Assembly (NCBI RefSeq): GCF_002909255.1
Contig: NZ_PIOB01000001.1
Coordinates: forward strand, 62,001-126,000
Direction: 5' to 3'
DNA: 64,000 bases
From: Arenibacter hampyeongensis
GTDB taxonomy: Bacteria; Bacteroidota; Bacteroidia; Flavobacteriales; Flavobacteriaceae
Shown here: positions 31,971 through 41,112 of the stretch, piece after piece
Layout: each line of letters opens with the position of its first letter
Position numbering within the stretch: the first letter of the stretch is position 1
Notes under the pieces: generated by a model
The model's database searches: none
Seen by the model: the letters and a program-made list of their open reading frames with translations, nothing else
Told to the model about the DNA's origin: nothing
Program-made: the position numbers and the translations under genes

Positions 31971-32213
31971 TTGACTACAACAGTAGCACATTTAAGGCGA
32001 GGGCAAAAGGGTATCATCAAGGAATTTGCTGATGGAATTCTTCCTATTAAACTATTGGAATTAGGTTGCCTCCCTGGCAATGAAATAGAATTGGTACAGG
32101 TGGCCCCTCTGAAAGATCCCATATACATTAACGTTAACGGCACACATATCGCTATTAGGCGTTCCATGGCCGCCTTAATTGAGTTAGAAATTATTGAAGA
32201 TTCCCCACTATGA
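31971..32213 (+). CDS. feoA: Ferrous iron transport protein A
   Basis: The 80-residue SH3-like protein starts with TTG at 31971 (MTTTVAHLRRGQKGIIKEF). It shows the FeoA pattern LLELGCLPGNEIELVQVAPLKDP...INVNGTHIAIRRSMAALIEL. FeoA is a small cytoplasmic partner of FeoB. Its stop overlaps the feoB start by 4 bp (ATGA), showing translational coupling. A TATTTTTG element at 31934-31941 may be its -7 box. Confidence 0.93.
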   Translation: MTTTVAHLRRGQKGIIKEFADGILPIKLLELGCLPGNEIELVQVAPLKDPIYINVNGTHIAIRRSMAALIELEIIEDSPL

Positions 32214-34447
32214 GCAAACAGATCAAGGTTGCTCTTATAGGCAATCCCAATACTGGTAAAACTTCGGTTTTTAACCAACTTACCGGTTTAAAACAAAAAG
32301 TTGGGAATTACCCAGGTATTACCGTAGAGAAAAAGGAAGGGATCTGTAAACTGCCCCGTGGCGTAAAGGCGCATATATTGGATTTACCCGGCACCTATAG
32401 CCTTAACACTACTTCCTTGGATGAAAGTGTAGTGGTAGAACTTTTGCTCAATAAAAATGATAAGGATTTCCCAGATGTTGCCGTTGTCATCAGCGATGTT
32501 GAAAACTTAAAAAGAAACCTTCTTCTTTTTACCCAAATAAAGGACCTTAAAATTCCGGTTATCCTGGTCATCAATATGGCAGATCGTATGTCCAGAACTG
32601 GAATTTCCTTGGATATAGCGCTACTGGAAGAAAAGCTGGATACCAAAATTGCATTGGTAAGTACTAGAAAGGGAACGGGTATAGACCGAATTAAGGAATT
32701 GATCGCCGACTATAAAAACCTATCTATTTCTCCCAATGTTGATACAACGGTAATTGCTCCGGATTATTTCGAAAAATTGAAAGCAACATTTCCTAAGGAA
32801 GATCAATATAAACTATGGCTTGTAATTACCCAGGATGTAAATTTTATGCCCATAGAGAAGAACCCGATCACCATTACGGCCTCTTTTGCCACCAAATCCA
32901 AATCGGAACTAAAAAGGCTGCAACAAAAGGAAACCATTCTTAGATATCAATTTATAAATGGTATCCTAAAACAGGCATATAAGGTAGATATTAACGCTGC
33001 CAAAGGTCTCAGGGCTACCTTGGACAAGATCTTGACGCACAAAATATTTGGATATGCTATCTTTTTTATTATCCTACTCACAATTTTTCAAGCCATTTAC
33101 GACTGGAGCAGTTACCCAATGGATTTCATTGACGAATCCTTTGCTTCTGCCAGTGAATGGGTCAAAGACACTTTACCCCCAGGAGTATTTACCAATTTAA
33201 TTGCCGAAGGAATCCTTGCCGGGATAGGCGGAATTGTCATTTTTATTCCCCAAATAGCCTTTTTGTTCCTTTTTATTGCCCTCTTGGAGGAATCTGGCTA
33301 TATGAGCCGGGTTGTATTTTTAATGGACAAATTGATGCGTCCTTTTGGCTTAAGCGGCAAGAGCGTAGTGCCATTGATTTCGGGAACGGCATGTGCAATT
33401 CCAGCTATTATGGCCACTAGGACCATTGAAAACTGGAAGGAGCGACTTATTACCATTTTGGTTACCCCCTTTACTACCTGCTCTGCCCGCTTACCGGTTT
33501 ATCTGATCATTATTGCCTTGGTTATTCCTGAAGGTAGATTTCTGGGGCTTAGCTATCAGGCATTGACCTTAATGCTCCTTTATCTGATGGGATTTGGAGC
33601 CGCTATATTTTCGGCGATGATCTTGAACAAGATCATGAAGATCAAGAGCAAGACCTTCTTTGTCATGGAAATGCCCAATTATAAACTCCCTCTCATTAAG
33701 AATGTTGTTTATACCGTTTGGGAAAAAACTAAAAGTTTTGTGCTAGGGGCCGGAAAGATTATTTTGGCCATCTCCATAATACTTTGGTTTTTGGGATCGA
33801 ACGGATTTTCGGATGATTTTGCCAATGCAGACGAAATTGTTAGTGAGCAAATTGAAGAACAAGGATTTTCGGAATTTAATAAAACCAATATTGAAAGTTC
33901 GATGACTGCCTACAAACAGGCACTTCAGGATAGCATTGGGAAAAAAACATATGTTTTGGACCCTGTTGCAATAAGCGACTCCCTAAGACTGAAAGAAATG
34001 GCTCTAATTGAAAAAGCTACCAATCAGGAAATTGCAAGTTACAAACTGGAAAACTCCTATATGGGCTATATGGGCAAGGCTATAGAACCTGTTGTGCGCC
34101 CACTGGGGTACGATTGGAAAATTGGTATTGCCGTCCTAACTTCCTTTGCGGCCAGAGAGGTCTTTGTGGGTACCTTAGCCACTATATATAGTGTGGGTAG
34201 CGATGAAGAGGACACCATAAAGAACAGAATGGCGGCCGAAATAGACCCTAGAACCAAAAAGCCCCTATTTAATTTGGCCTCAGGTATTTCCTTACTGCTT
34301 TTCTACGCCTTCGCCATGCAATGCATGAGTACGCTCGCAATAGTAAAACGGGAGACAAATACCTGGAAATGGCCAGCTGCACAACTGGTATTTATGAGTC
34401 TTTTTGCGTATATTGTAGCATTGATTGCATACCAGATTCTAAAGTAA
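32210..34447 (+). CDS. feoB: Ferrous iron transporter B
   Basis: The 745-residue protein has the N-terminal G domain (G1 GNPNTGKT at residues 11-18, switch motif VEKKEG, G3 DLPGTYSL, G4-like NMAD) and the membrane region with two Gate motifs (EESGYMSRVVFLMDKLMRPFGLSGKSVVPLISG and a C-terminal half with TSFAAREVFVGTLATIY). It imports Fe2+ across the inner membrane, driven or gated by GTP hydrolysis. It is coupled to feoA and followed by the small Cys-rich partner gene. Length is normal. Confidence 0.97.
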   Translation: MSKQIKVALIGNPNTGKTSVFNQLTGLKQKVGNYPGITVEKKEGICKLPRGVKAHILDLPGTYSLNTTSLDESVVVELLLNKNDKDFPDVAVVISDVENLKRNLLLFTQIKDLKIPVILVINMADRMSRTGISLDIALLEEKLDTKIALVSTRKGTGIDRIKELIADYKNLSISPNVDTTVIAPDYFEKLKATFPKEDQYKLWLVITQDVNFMPIEKNPITITASFATKSKSELKRLQQKETILRYQFINGILKQAYKVDINAAKGLRATLDKILTHKIFGYAIFFIILLTIFQAIYDWSSYPMDFIDESFASASEWVKDTLPPGVFTNLIAEGILAGIGGIVIFIPQIAFLFLFIALLEESGYMSRVVFLMDKLMRPFGLSGKSVVPLISGTACAIPAIMATRTIENWKERLITILVTPFTTCSARLPVYLIIIALVIPEGRFLGLSYQALTLMLLYLMGFGAAIFSAMILNKIMKIKSKTFFVMEMPNYKLPLIKNVVYTVWEKTKSFVLGAGKIILAISIILWFLGSNGFSDDFANADEIVSEQIEEQGFSEFNKTNIESSMTAYKQALQDSIGKKTYVLDPVAISDSLRLKEMALIEKATNQEIASYKLENSYMGYMGKAIEPVVRPLGYDWKIGIAVLTSFAAREVFVGTLATIYSVGSDEEDTIKNRMAAEIDPRTKKPLFNLASGISLLLFYAFAMQCMSTLAIVKRETNTWKWPAAQLVFMSLFAYIVALIAYQILK

Positions 34448-34550
34448 TCCGGACAATCAAAAAAGAAAAAATGTAACGGATTTTGGTTCCTATAAGTAAA
34501 TAAGCGGCATTAAACCTTTTTCCTTTCAACACCCAAAGCGGATAATAAAA

Positions 34551-34700
34551 ATGAGCATTCTTCAACACATATTGGTCTATATCACAGTGGCCTTGGCCTT
34601 AGGGTATCTAGTAAAGAAATTCCTATTGCCAAAATCTTTGTTTGCAGGAAAGAAACGCAGCTCCAAATCTTGTGGTGATGGGGATTGTGGCTGTCATTGA
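34551..34700 (+). CDS. FeoB-associated Cys-rich membrane protein
   Basis: A 49-codon gene 103 bp after feoB encodes an N-terminal membrane helix (ILVYITVALALGYLVKKFL), a basic linker, and a C-terminal SCGDGDCGCH with three Cys and a final His. This is the layout of the small FeoB-associated Cys-rich proteins (FeoC-like position) of Bacteroidota; it may bind iron or redox-regulate transport. Confidence 0.85.
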   Translation: MSILQHILVYITVALALGYLVKKFLLPKSLFAGKKRSSKSCGDGDCGCH

Positions 34701-34832
34701 TCTTAGTAGAAAGCATTTATTTCTTCCATCCATGCTTAAAAATACTTTTTATAAAGTATAATAAATCTGTCTTAAAATAATCACAAGTCCATTGCTTTAA
34801 GAAATCCAATTCCTTAATTTGGTGTTCATTAG

Positions 34833-36374
34833 ATGACCTGTATGCTCAATTTTAAAGCCCTATTTCCCATTTTTATAGTTGCATTCGGATTCAACTTTAA
34901 TCAGGCCCAAGTAATCTCCTCTGTGGTAAGGGACTCTGCCACGCAACAGCCCATTCCCTACGCCACTATTCTTCTATCCAATAAAAAAGGGGTTATTACC
35001 AATGAAGAAGGCCGATTTAGTTTGCTATTAGATCAAAATAGTAGAGATACCGACTCCCTTTTTATTTCGTGTATAGGCTATGAGGGTTTACGCAAGCCAT
35101 TGAATCAATTTACGGAAGCTGTCATTTTCCTAAGTGCCAAACCCATAGCACTAAATCCTGTAATTGTAAGTAACAAACAATATACCGCGGAAGAGCTTAT
35201 AGAGCAGGTAAAAGAACATATCAATAAAAATTACAGTACAGCCCTCACCAAAAAACGCTTGTTCTTTAGGGACTCCTATCATCAAAACCTTACCAAATCC
35301 AATTATACTTTCAAAGAATCTACCATAGATGCCCTCAACGAGAAATTCTTGGACAGTGTCCTGAATACCATTCCAAAAAAATCGAGCCGATACACCGAAA
35401 TATTGGGCGACTTTTATGGCAATTATGAAAAGGACAATCAAAAACTAATGTTGATAAAGGCTTCAGATCTTTATGATAAGCAAAGCGAATTGGACCTAAC
35501 GGCTTTGGAAGAAAAGTTCAATGATATTCTAAAGGAAAATATAAAGCCCGATTCCTATTTCAAAATTAAATCGGGCCTATTCGGCACAAAAGTGGATGCC
35601 GACGAAATAATTACCACCGAGAGTGAAGGTGCAGATGCCGAGGCCTTGAAAAAAGAATTGGAAGAAAAGAAAAAAAAGGAAGAAAACCGAAAGAAGAATT
35701 TCGCTTCCTTTAAAAAAGGAAGCCTAGCCAAGATTTTGGAAAAACAGTTCTTTCTAAAAGATTCGGACCTCAATTTCATCCATAAAGACAATAGGTACAA
35801 TTTTACATTGGTAGATTTTACCTATATAGGGAATGATGCAGTTTATATCCTTGATTTTGAGCCCAAAAGGTCTGCGGACTACCAGGGTAGGCTGTATATC
35901 CATGCCGATGATTTTGCTGTAATCCGATTGGATTACAGCAATGTTAAATCCCTGAGGACCTTTAAGCTTTTGGGAGTCTCTTTGGACCAATATTTGGATA
36001 AGGGGAAGATGATATTCTCCAAGAATGAAGCAGGAGTTTACCATTTACGCTATTTTGAAGAAGAACTGGGCGCGAAGGTGGCCATAAAAAGGCCTTTGAA
36101 AATCATTGAACTAAACAAGCGCGTAAAGGGAAGGAACAAACAGAACGAGCTTTCCTTAAAAATAGATATGGCTAGCAGTGGGGTAAACAGGCACGAAGTG
36201 ATCCTTTTTGACTCTGAAGCCATAACTACCCAACAATTCAATGCCGTTCTGGAAAACAATACCGTTCTTCCTACCTATATGCCCAACTACGATCCTGAAT
36301 TTTGGAAGGGGTATAACATCATAGAACCCAACCAGGCAATAAAGGATTTTACGGCCCAAGTGGAGGTTAAATAG
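34833..36374 (+). CDS. Secreted protein with carboxypeptidase-like regulatory domain
   Basis: The 513-residue protein has a signal peptide ending in NQAQ and a carboxypeptidase-regulatory-like beta-sandwich (about residues 28-105: ATQQPIPYATILLSNKKGVITNEEGRFSL). A long C-terminal part follows, with a Lys/Glu-rich stretch (about 270-290) and DFTYIGNDAVYILDFEP...GRLYIHADDFAVIRLDYS. Such proteins are frequent in Bacteroidota, are likely outer-membrane associated, and have unknown function. The start ATG 34833 is four codons before a second Met. No operon partner is evident. Confidence 0.72.
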   Translation: MTCMLNFKALFPIFIVAFGFNFNQAQVISSVVRDSATQQPIPYATILLSNKKGVITNEEGRFSLLLDQNSRDTDSLFISCIGYEGLRKPLNQFTEAVIFLSAKPIALNPVIVSNKQYTAEELIEQVKEHINKNYSTALTKKRLFFRDSYHQNLTKSNYTFKESTIDALNEKFLDSVLNTIPKKSSRYTEILGDFYGNYEKDNQKLMLIKASDLYDKQSELDLTALEEKFNDILKENIKPDSYFKIKSGLFGTKVDADEIITTESEGADAEALKKELEEKKKKEENRKKNFASFKKGSLAKILEKQFFLKDSDLNFIHKDNRYNFTLVDFTYIGNDAVYILDFEPKRSADYQGRLYIHADDFAVIRLDYSNVKSLRTFKLLGVSLDQYLDKGKMIFSKNEAGVYHLRYFEEELGAKVAIKRPLKIIELNKRVKGRNKQNELSLKIDMASSGVNRHEVILFDSEAITTQQFNAVLENNTVLPTYMPNYDPEFWKGYNIIEPNQAIKDFTAQVEVK

Positions 36375-36377
36375 ACA

Positions 36378-36764
36378 CTATACCAAATTTTGAATAAAGG
36401 AATAGAACAATAATCCCCAACCTATTGCCAAAAGTAATCCGCCCAATGGCGTAATAGGTCCTAAAAATCTGAGTTTTTTACCTTTGGCCGCACTTATGGA
36501 TAGTCCATAAATACTAAAGGAAAATAGAAATACCCCAATTATAAGGCAATAAATCATATAACGTTCCAAAGCTGTTTCCAGATTTAAATTAAATCCCAAA
36601 ACAAGCAATAAAATGGCATGGTACATTTGATACTTTACCCCCGTTTCAAAACTTTTCAACTGCTGTTCGTTCAAGGTTTTCTTAAGTGCATGCGCTCCAA
36701 AAGCACCGAAAACCACTGCCAAAAGACCGTAAAGCGAACCCAGAACATGCGCTAAAAGTACCAT
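36378..36764 (-). CDS. DUF423 small membrane protein
   Basis: The 128-residue protein has four membrane helices and the DUF423 hallmark LLAVVFGAFGAHALKKTL near the N-terminus, with YQMYHAILLLVLG and LGPITPLGGLLLAIGW later. The function of this widespread family (YwdK-like) is unknown. It is convergent with the upstream + strand gene by 3 bp, and 4 bp separate it from the gene at 36769, its likely operon partner. Confidence 0.87.
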   Translation of the reverse strand: MVLLAHVLGSLYGLLAVVFGAFGAHALKKTLNEQQLKSFETGVKYQMYHAILLLVLGFNLNLETALERYMIYCLIIGVFLFSFSIYGLSISAAKGKKLRFLGPITPLGGLLLAIGWGLLFYSFIQNLV

Positions 36765-36768
36765 ATTT

Positions 36769-37200
36769 CTATTCTTTGGGGGGATTAATTTTATTGGATA
36801 AAAACCGATACATAGTTTCCGTTTCCGTACTATCGGGCATGTTCAAAAATAATTTCATGGAATCTTGATAGACCAACCTTATTTTGGGTTGGGAAAGTCG
36901 ATCCACGTAAACATATACCTTATTCAAACTTAAGCTATCTTCTTTAAAAACACCTTTTTCCCTTTCCTTAACAGAAAATCCGTTGATACGTTCCATGGAA
37001 GGAATCTTTTCCACCATAGTAACACTGTCCATGTCGGAAAATGGAATCTCGACGAAATAGATTCCAGATAATATTTCCAATTCCTCATTTTCGGTCTTGA
37101 TCCAATTTTTGTAATGCGCCGTAAATGCCAGGGCAACTACAATTATTGTGACCACAATAAGCAAGTTTAAAAACCAATGCCTTTTTTCAGTATTTCCCAT
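36769..37200 (-). CDS. Hypothetical single-TM protein
   Basis: The 143-residue protein has an N-terminal membrane anchor (FLNLLIVVTIIVVALAFTAHY, about residues 11-31) and a soluble remainder with YFVEIPFSDMDSVTMVEKIP and VYVYVDRLSQPKIRLVYQD. I do not recognise it. It lies directly upstream of the DUF423 gene on the same strand and downstream of the ZIP gene by 44 bp. Confidence 0.65.
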   Translation of the reverse strand: MGNTEKRHWFLNLLIVVTIIVVALAFTAHYKNWIKTENEELEILSGIYFVEIPFSDMDSVTMVEKIPSMERINGFSVKEREKGVFKEDSLSLNKVYVYVDRLSQPKIRLVYQDSMKLFLNMPDSTETETMYRFLSNKINPPKE

Positions 37201-37244
37201 AATTTAAATGAAGATAAATGATTACACCAACAAACCAAAATAAT

Positions 37245-38066
37245 TCAACTAAGCCCCACATCGAGCATCATCATAATTATAAATCCTCCTATAAAACCCA
37301 TGGTTGCTATGTCCGTATACTTATCCTGTTGGGTTTCCGGGATTACCTCTTCCACCACTACAAATATCATAGCTCCTGCCGCAAAAGACAGCGCATAGGG
37401 CAAAATTGGCTGAAAAGTAAGGACCGCCCAAGCACCCAATACCGCAGCAACAGGTTCTACCAAAGCTGAGGCCTGACCGTACATAAAGCTCTTTCTTCTA
37501 CTTAAGCCCTGCCGCCTTAATGGCATGGCAACTGCGAAACCTTCGGGGAAATTCTGAAGCCCAATTCCAAGTGCCAGGGCAACGGCCCCTCCAATAGTTG
37601 CTCCGTCAAATCCTGCGGCCACCCCCCCAAACAAAACCCCAACGGCAAGTCCTTCGGGAATATTGTGCAAAGTAATTGCCAAAGTTAATAAAGTGGTTCT
37701 ATGCCATGGTGTTTTAATACCTTCCTTTTCATTCTCCTTAAAGTTAATATGTAAATGGGGCAATACCTTATCCAAGCCAAAAAGGAACAAAGCGCCCATG
37801 AGAAATCCAACCGCGGCCGGAATCACCTTTACAAATCCTTCCCCGGGGCTCATTTCTATACCTGGCGCCAACAAACTCCAAAAACTAGCGGCCACCATGA
37901 CCCCGCCCGTAAAACCCAACATGCCATCCAAAACAGCACGGTTCATGGTCTTAAAGAAAAATACCAATGAGGCTCCCAAGGCCGTAAGTCCCCAGGTAAA
38001 CAAAGTGGCATAAAATGCAGCTAAAATTGGGTCGATAGATTCAAAATAGTCTATAATCTCGTTCAT
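37245..38066 (-). CDS. ZIP family metal transporter
   Basis: The 273-residue protein has eight hydrophobic segments and the two ZIP metal-path motifs: HNIPEGLAVGVLFGG in helix 4 and QNFPEGFAVAMPLRR in helix 5 (first His replaced by Gln). The loop between helices 3 and 4 carries LPHLHINF. ZIP proteins import Zn2+, Mn2+ or Fe2+ into the cytoplasm. It overlaps the DtxR/MntR-type regulator gene by 4 bp, so it is probably controlled by that regulator; manganese or iron is then more likely than zinc, by inference. Confidence 0.92.
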   Translation of the reverse strand: MNEIIDYFESIDPILAAFYATLFTWGLTALGASLVFFFKTMNRAVLDGMLGFTGGVMVAASFWSLLAPGIEMSPGEGFVKVIPAAVGFLMGALFLFGLDKVLPHLHINFKENEKEGIKTPWHRTTLLTLAITLHNIPEGLAVGVLFGGVAAGFDGATIGGAVALALGIGLQNFPEGFAVAMPLRRQGLSRRKSFMYGQASALVEPVAAVLGAWAVLTFQPILPYALSFAAGAMIFVVVEEVIPETQQDKYTDIATMGFIGGFIIMMMLDVGLS

Positions 38067-38725
38067 ATGCCATCATTGGTTTTAATGTACAAATTAGAAG
38101 CAATGACATGTGAAATTTGCATGTTCCTCCCGTCTATTTCAATATTTAAGGAACCATCAAACTCCTCTCTTTCCATCACCTTTATTTGGTTTCCCAGGGC
38201 TATCCCGTTCTTGTCCAAAAATTTTAAAAACGTGGCCGATGAGTCCTTTACCCCAACACATACCCCAACAGTTCTTATTGGAACTTCACTTAATAAATCC
38301 CTATCCCTTTCTTTAAACCCTCCGTTCTTATCGGGTATGGGATCTCCGTGTGGATCGAACTTGGGGAAAGCCAATAGACGATCTAGACTATCTATTAGTT
38401 TGTCACTTTTAATGTGCTCCAACTGTTCCGCCACCTCATGAACCTCATCCCAGGAAAAATCGAGCTTCTCCACTAGGAAAACCTCCCATAGCCTATGTTT
38501 TCTGATAATGCTCAACGCCGTCTTATTACCTAAAGAAGTTAAAGAAACTCCTTGGTATCGTTTGTAATTCACCAAATCTTTTTCGGACAGTTTTTTAATC
38601 ATATCGGTAACTGAAGAAGGCTTGGTTTCCATTAGCTCCGCTATGGCATTGGTAGCTACATCCTGTGTCCCCTGTCTGCCTAAATGAAAAATAGTCTTAA
38701 TATAATTCTCTTCTGAACGCGTCAT
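38063..38725 (-). CDS. DtxR/MntR-type metal-dependent transcriptional regulator
   Basis: The 220-residue protein (start ATG 38725; six upstream codons are a weaker alternative) has an N-terminal winged HTH (RSEENYIKTIFHLG, VATNAIAELMETKPSSVTDMIKKL), the DtxR dimerisation helices with metal-site residues (EVHEVAEQLEHI), and a C-terminal FeoA/SH3-like domain. With bound Mn2+ or Fe2+ such proteins repress uptake genes. It is first in an operon with the ZIP gene and faces a TonB receptor gene across a 78-bp region with a matching palindrome. Confidence 0.92.
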   Translation of the reverse strand: MTRSEENYIKTIFHLGRQGTQDVATNAIAELMETKPSSVTDMIKKLSEKDLVNYKRYQGVSLTSLGNKTALSIIRKHRLWEVFLVEKLDFSWDEVHEVAEQLEHIKSDKLIDSLDRLLAFPKFDPHGDPIPDKNGGFKERDRDLLSEVPIRTVGVCVGVKDSSATFLKFLDKNGIALGNQIKVMEREEFDGSLNIEIDGRNMQISHVIASNLYIKTNDGI

Positions 38726-38740
38726 TAAATACAATTTATG

Positions 38741-38748
38741 CAAAAATA
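38741..38748 (-). promoter_or_regulatory. Promoter of the regulator-ZIP operon (TATTTTTG)
   Basis: On the minus strand TATTTTTG fits TAnnTTTG, with TTG (38767-38769) 18 bp upstream. It lies 15 bp before the regulator start. Confidence 0.55.
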
Positions 38749-38772
38749 CATTTTTATTTGTACAAACAAATT

Positions 38773-38788
38773 TTTAGATTTGCCTAAA
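38773..38788. promoter_or_regulatory. DtxR-like palindrome overlapping the TonB-receptor promoter
   Basis: TTTAG-ATTTGC-CTAAA has 5-bp arms, and flanking A/T bases extend the symmetry with two mismatches. It contains TAGATTTG (38775-38782), a -7 element for the receptor gene 21 bp downstream. Repression by steric block from the neighbouring DtxR/MntR-type protein is the natural reading, from context. Confidence 0.6.
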
Positions 38789-38803
38789 TTTTAATTTAAA
38801 TAG

Positions 38804-41107
38804 ATGAAAAATATAATCTGGATATTTCTTTTTTTGCCACTGTCCCATCTTCTTTCCCAAACCGGAACACTGGAAGGAGCGGTTATATCCAACGGAGATG
38901 TATTAGCCTGGGCCACCATACAACTTAAGGGAACCCAAATTGGCACCACTACCGATGAATCAGGAAAGTATAGCCTTAACGCCCCATTTGGAACCTATAC
39001 CGTGGTTTGCCAAAGCATAGGATATAAATCCACCCTAAAAGAAATTACCCTGGAAAATACCCGTCCCCTAAAATTAAATTTTGAATTAAGGGAGGACGTT
39101 ATGGGACTTGAACAAGTAGTGGTAACCGGTACCCGGACAGACAAAAGACGTACGGATTCCCCTGTAATCGTAAATTTGATCAATAGCAAAACATTGGATA
39201 ACGTAGTGGCGACCAATCTTTCCGAGGGCTTAAGATTTCAACCAGGCCTGCGGGTAGAAACCGATTGCCAGACCTGTAATTATACCCAATTACGTATAAA
39301 CGGGCTACAAGGTGGCTATTCACAAATATTGATCAATGGCCGACCCATATTTAGTCCCCTTACCGGCTTATACGGTATGGAGCAAATACCCACCAATATG
39401 ATCGAGCGTATAGAAATTGTTCGCGGCGGCGTATCGGCACTCTATGGATCCAGTGCCATAGGGGGCACCGTGAACGTAATGACCAAGATCCCGAGGCAAA
39501 ACGACTATTCCCTTACCTATACCTATCAAAATGTGGGGAACAATGGGAACGACCATCTTCTGGTAGGTAACGCCACCGTAGTTAACCCAAAACGAAATGC
39601 CGGGGCCACTTTTTTTGTCAGCAAGAGGGACCGTGACACCTATGACGCCAACGGTGATAATTTTTCAGAGCTCCCACAGCTCATAAACAATTCCTTTGGT
39701 ACCAACTTTTTTTATCTACCTCAGGAAAACCAAAAGCTCGAGGTAAGCCTCAGTAGTATCAATGAATATAGATATGGTGGTGAAATAGTTGATAAACCCG
39801 CCTACTTGGCACAACAATCCGAAGAACGGACCCATAATGTACTTATGGGCAGTTTGGATTATCAGATAAATTTTAACGAAGAAAAAAGTGCCCTAATCCT
39901 TTATTATGGAGGTCAATATACCGACCGTGACCATTATACGGGCATAATTCCGGATGATGAACCCCAATTGGGGGAATTTTTGGCCGACCCACCCTATGGC
40001 ATATCAAATGTTACCACACATCAGGGTGGCACTCAATACAATCACAGATTTAAGGAGTTTCTTGGAGGCAAAACCGTATTGACACTTGGGTCCGAATTCG
40101 TATATGACCAGGTGTTGGATGTTATTGAACCCTATAATTACAAAATAGACCAGACAACAAGGAATTTGAGCGGTTTTGTACAGAACGACTGGGATATTAA
40201 CGACAAATTAAATTTTCTTTCCGGTTTTAGAATCGATGACCACAATCTAGTGGATAAAACCATTATAAGTCCTAGGCTCTCACTGCTCTACAAGTGGAAT
40301 AAGGAGACTCAATTGAGATTGGGCTGGGGTACAGGTTTTAGGGCGCCTCAAGCTTTTGACACCGACTTGCATATTGCCTTCGCCGGCGGAGGCATCTCCC
40401 GTATCTCTCTTTCAGACGCCCTAAAAGAGGAACGTTCCAACAGTTTTACCGGATCTATTAATTATGATAAGGCCTCCGAACATTTCATTGCCGGTTTCAC
40501 CCTAGAGGGATTTTATACCCAATTAAATGACGCCTTCTATCTTTTCCCTTTGGGAGAGGACGAATTTGGACAGCGCTTTGAAAAGCGAAATGGCAGTGGT
40601 GCCACTGTAAGTGGTGTTACCCTGGAAACAAGGGCCAATTTTGATTATTTGCTTCAGATCGAAGCTGGCTTTACACTACAGTCAAGCCTATTCAATGATG
40701 CCGTGGAGAATATTGGGGGCCTGGAGGCAAAAAGGGCATTTTTAAGAACCCCAAACGACTATGGCTATGCTACTTTTACTTATACACCCACTAAAAAACT
40801 AAGTGCAAGTGCCAATATATTATATACCGGGCCAATGGAAATTGCCCATTTTAGTGGTGAAGGAACAGGGCAGGACGTAGATGAATACTCTAAATCTCCA
40901 TCGTTTACGGAACTCAGTCTACGCCTGGGTTACAACCACAGCTTTCCCGGAATTGACACAGGAATAGAGATATTCGGAGGGGTCAAAAACTTAACCAATG
41001 CCTACCAGGACGATTTTGATTTGGGCAAAAATAGGGATAGTAACTACGTCTACGGCCCTGGAGCCCCAAGAACTGTTTTTATAGGACTAAGGATAAAATC
41101 TTTATAG
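38804..41107 (+). CDS. TonB-dependent outer-membrane receptor, probably metal-related
   Basis: The 767-residue protein has a signal peptide (LSHLLSQ), a carboxypeptidase-regulatory-like domain (about residues 20-100: DVLAWATIQLKGTQIGTTTDESGKYSL), a plug domain (about 110-225) with a Cys pair in ETDCQTCNYTQLRINGL and SALYGSSAIGGTVNV, and a beta barrel ending in RTVFIGLRIKSL. TonB receptors import chelated metals or vitamins. Position opposite a metalloregulator and ZIP transporter suggests a metal-complex ligand. The thioredoxin gene starts 5 bp later. Confidence 0.92.
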   Translation: MKNIIWIFLFLPLSHLLSQTGTLEGAVISNGDVLAWATIQLKGTQIGTTTDESGKYSLNAPFGTYTVVCQSIGYKSTLKEITLENTRPLKLNFELREDVMGLEQVVVTGTRTDKRRTDSPVIVNLINSKTLDNVVATNLSEGLRFQPGLRVETDCQTCNYTQLRINGLQGGYSQILINGRPIFSPLTGLYGMEQIPTNMIERIEIVRGGVSALYGSSAIGGTVNVMTKIPRQNDYSLTYTYQNVGNNGNDHLLVGNATVVNPKRNAGATFFVSKRDRDTYDANGDNFSELPQLINNSFGTNFFYLPQENQKLEVSLSSINEYRYGGEIVDKPAYLAQQSEERTHNVLMGSLDYQINFNEEKSALILYYGGQYTDRDHYTGIIPDDEPQLGEFLADPPYGISNVTTHQGGTQYNHRFKEFLGGKTVLTLGSEFVYDQVLDVIEPYNYKIDQTTRNLSGFVQNDWDINDKLNFLSGFRIDDHNLVDKTIISPRLSLLYKWNKETQLRLGWGTGFRAPQAFDTDLHIAFAGGGISRISLSDALKEERSNSFTGSINYDKASEHFIAGFTLEGFYTQLNDAFYLFPLGEDEFGQRFEKRNGSGATVSGVTLETRANFDYLLQIEAGFTLQSSLFNDAVENIGGLEAKRAFLRTPNDYGYATFTYTPTKKLSASANILYTGPMEIAHFSGEGTGQDVDEYSKSPSFTELSLRLGYNHSFPGIDTGIEIFGGVKNLTNAYQDDFDLGKNRDSNYVYGPGAPRTVFIGLRIKSL

Positions 41108-41112
41108 GAATA

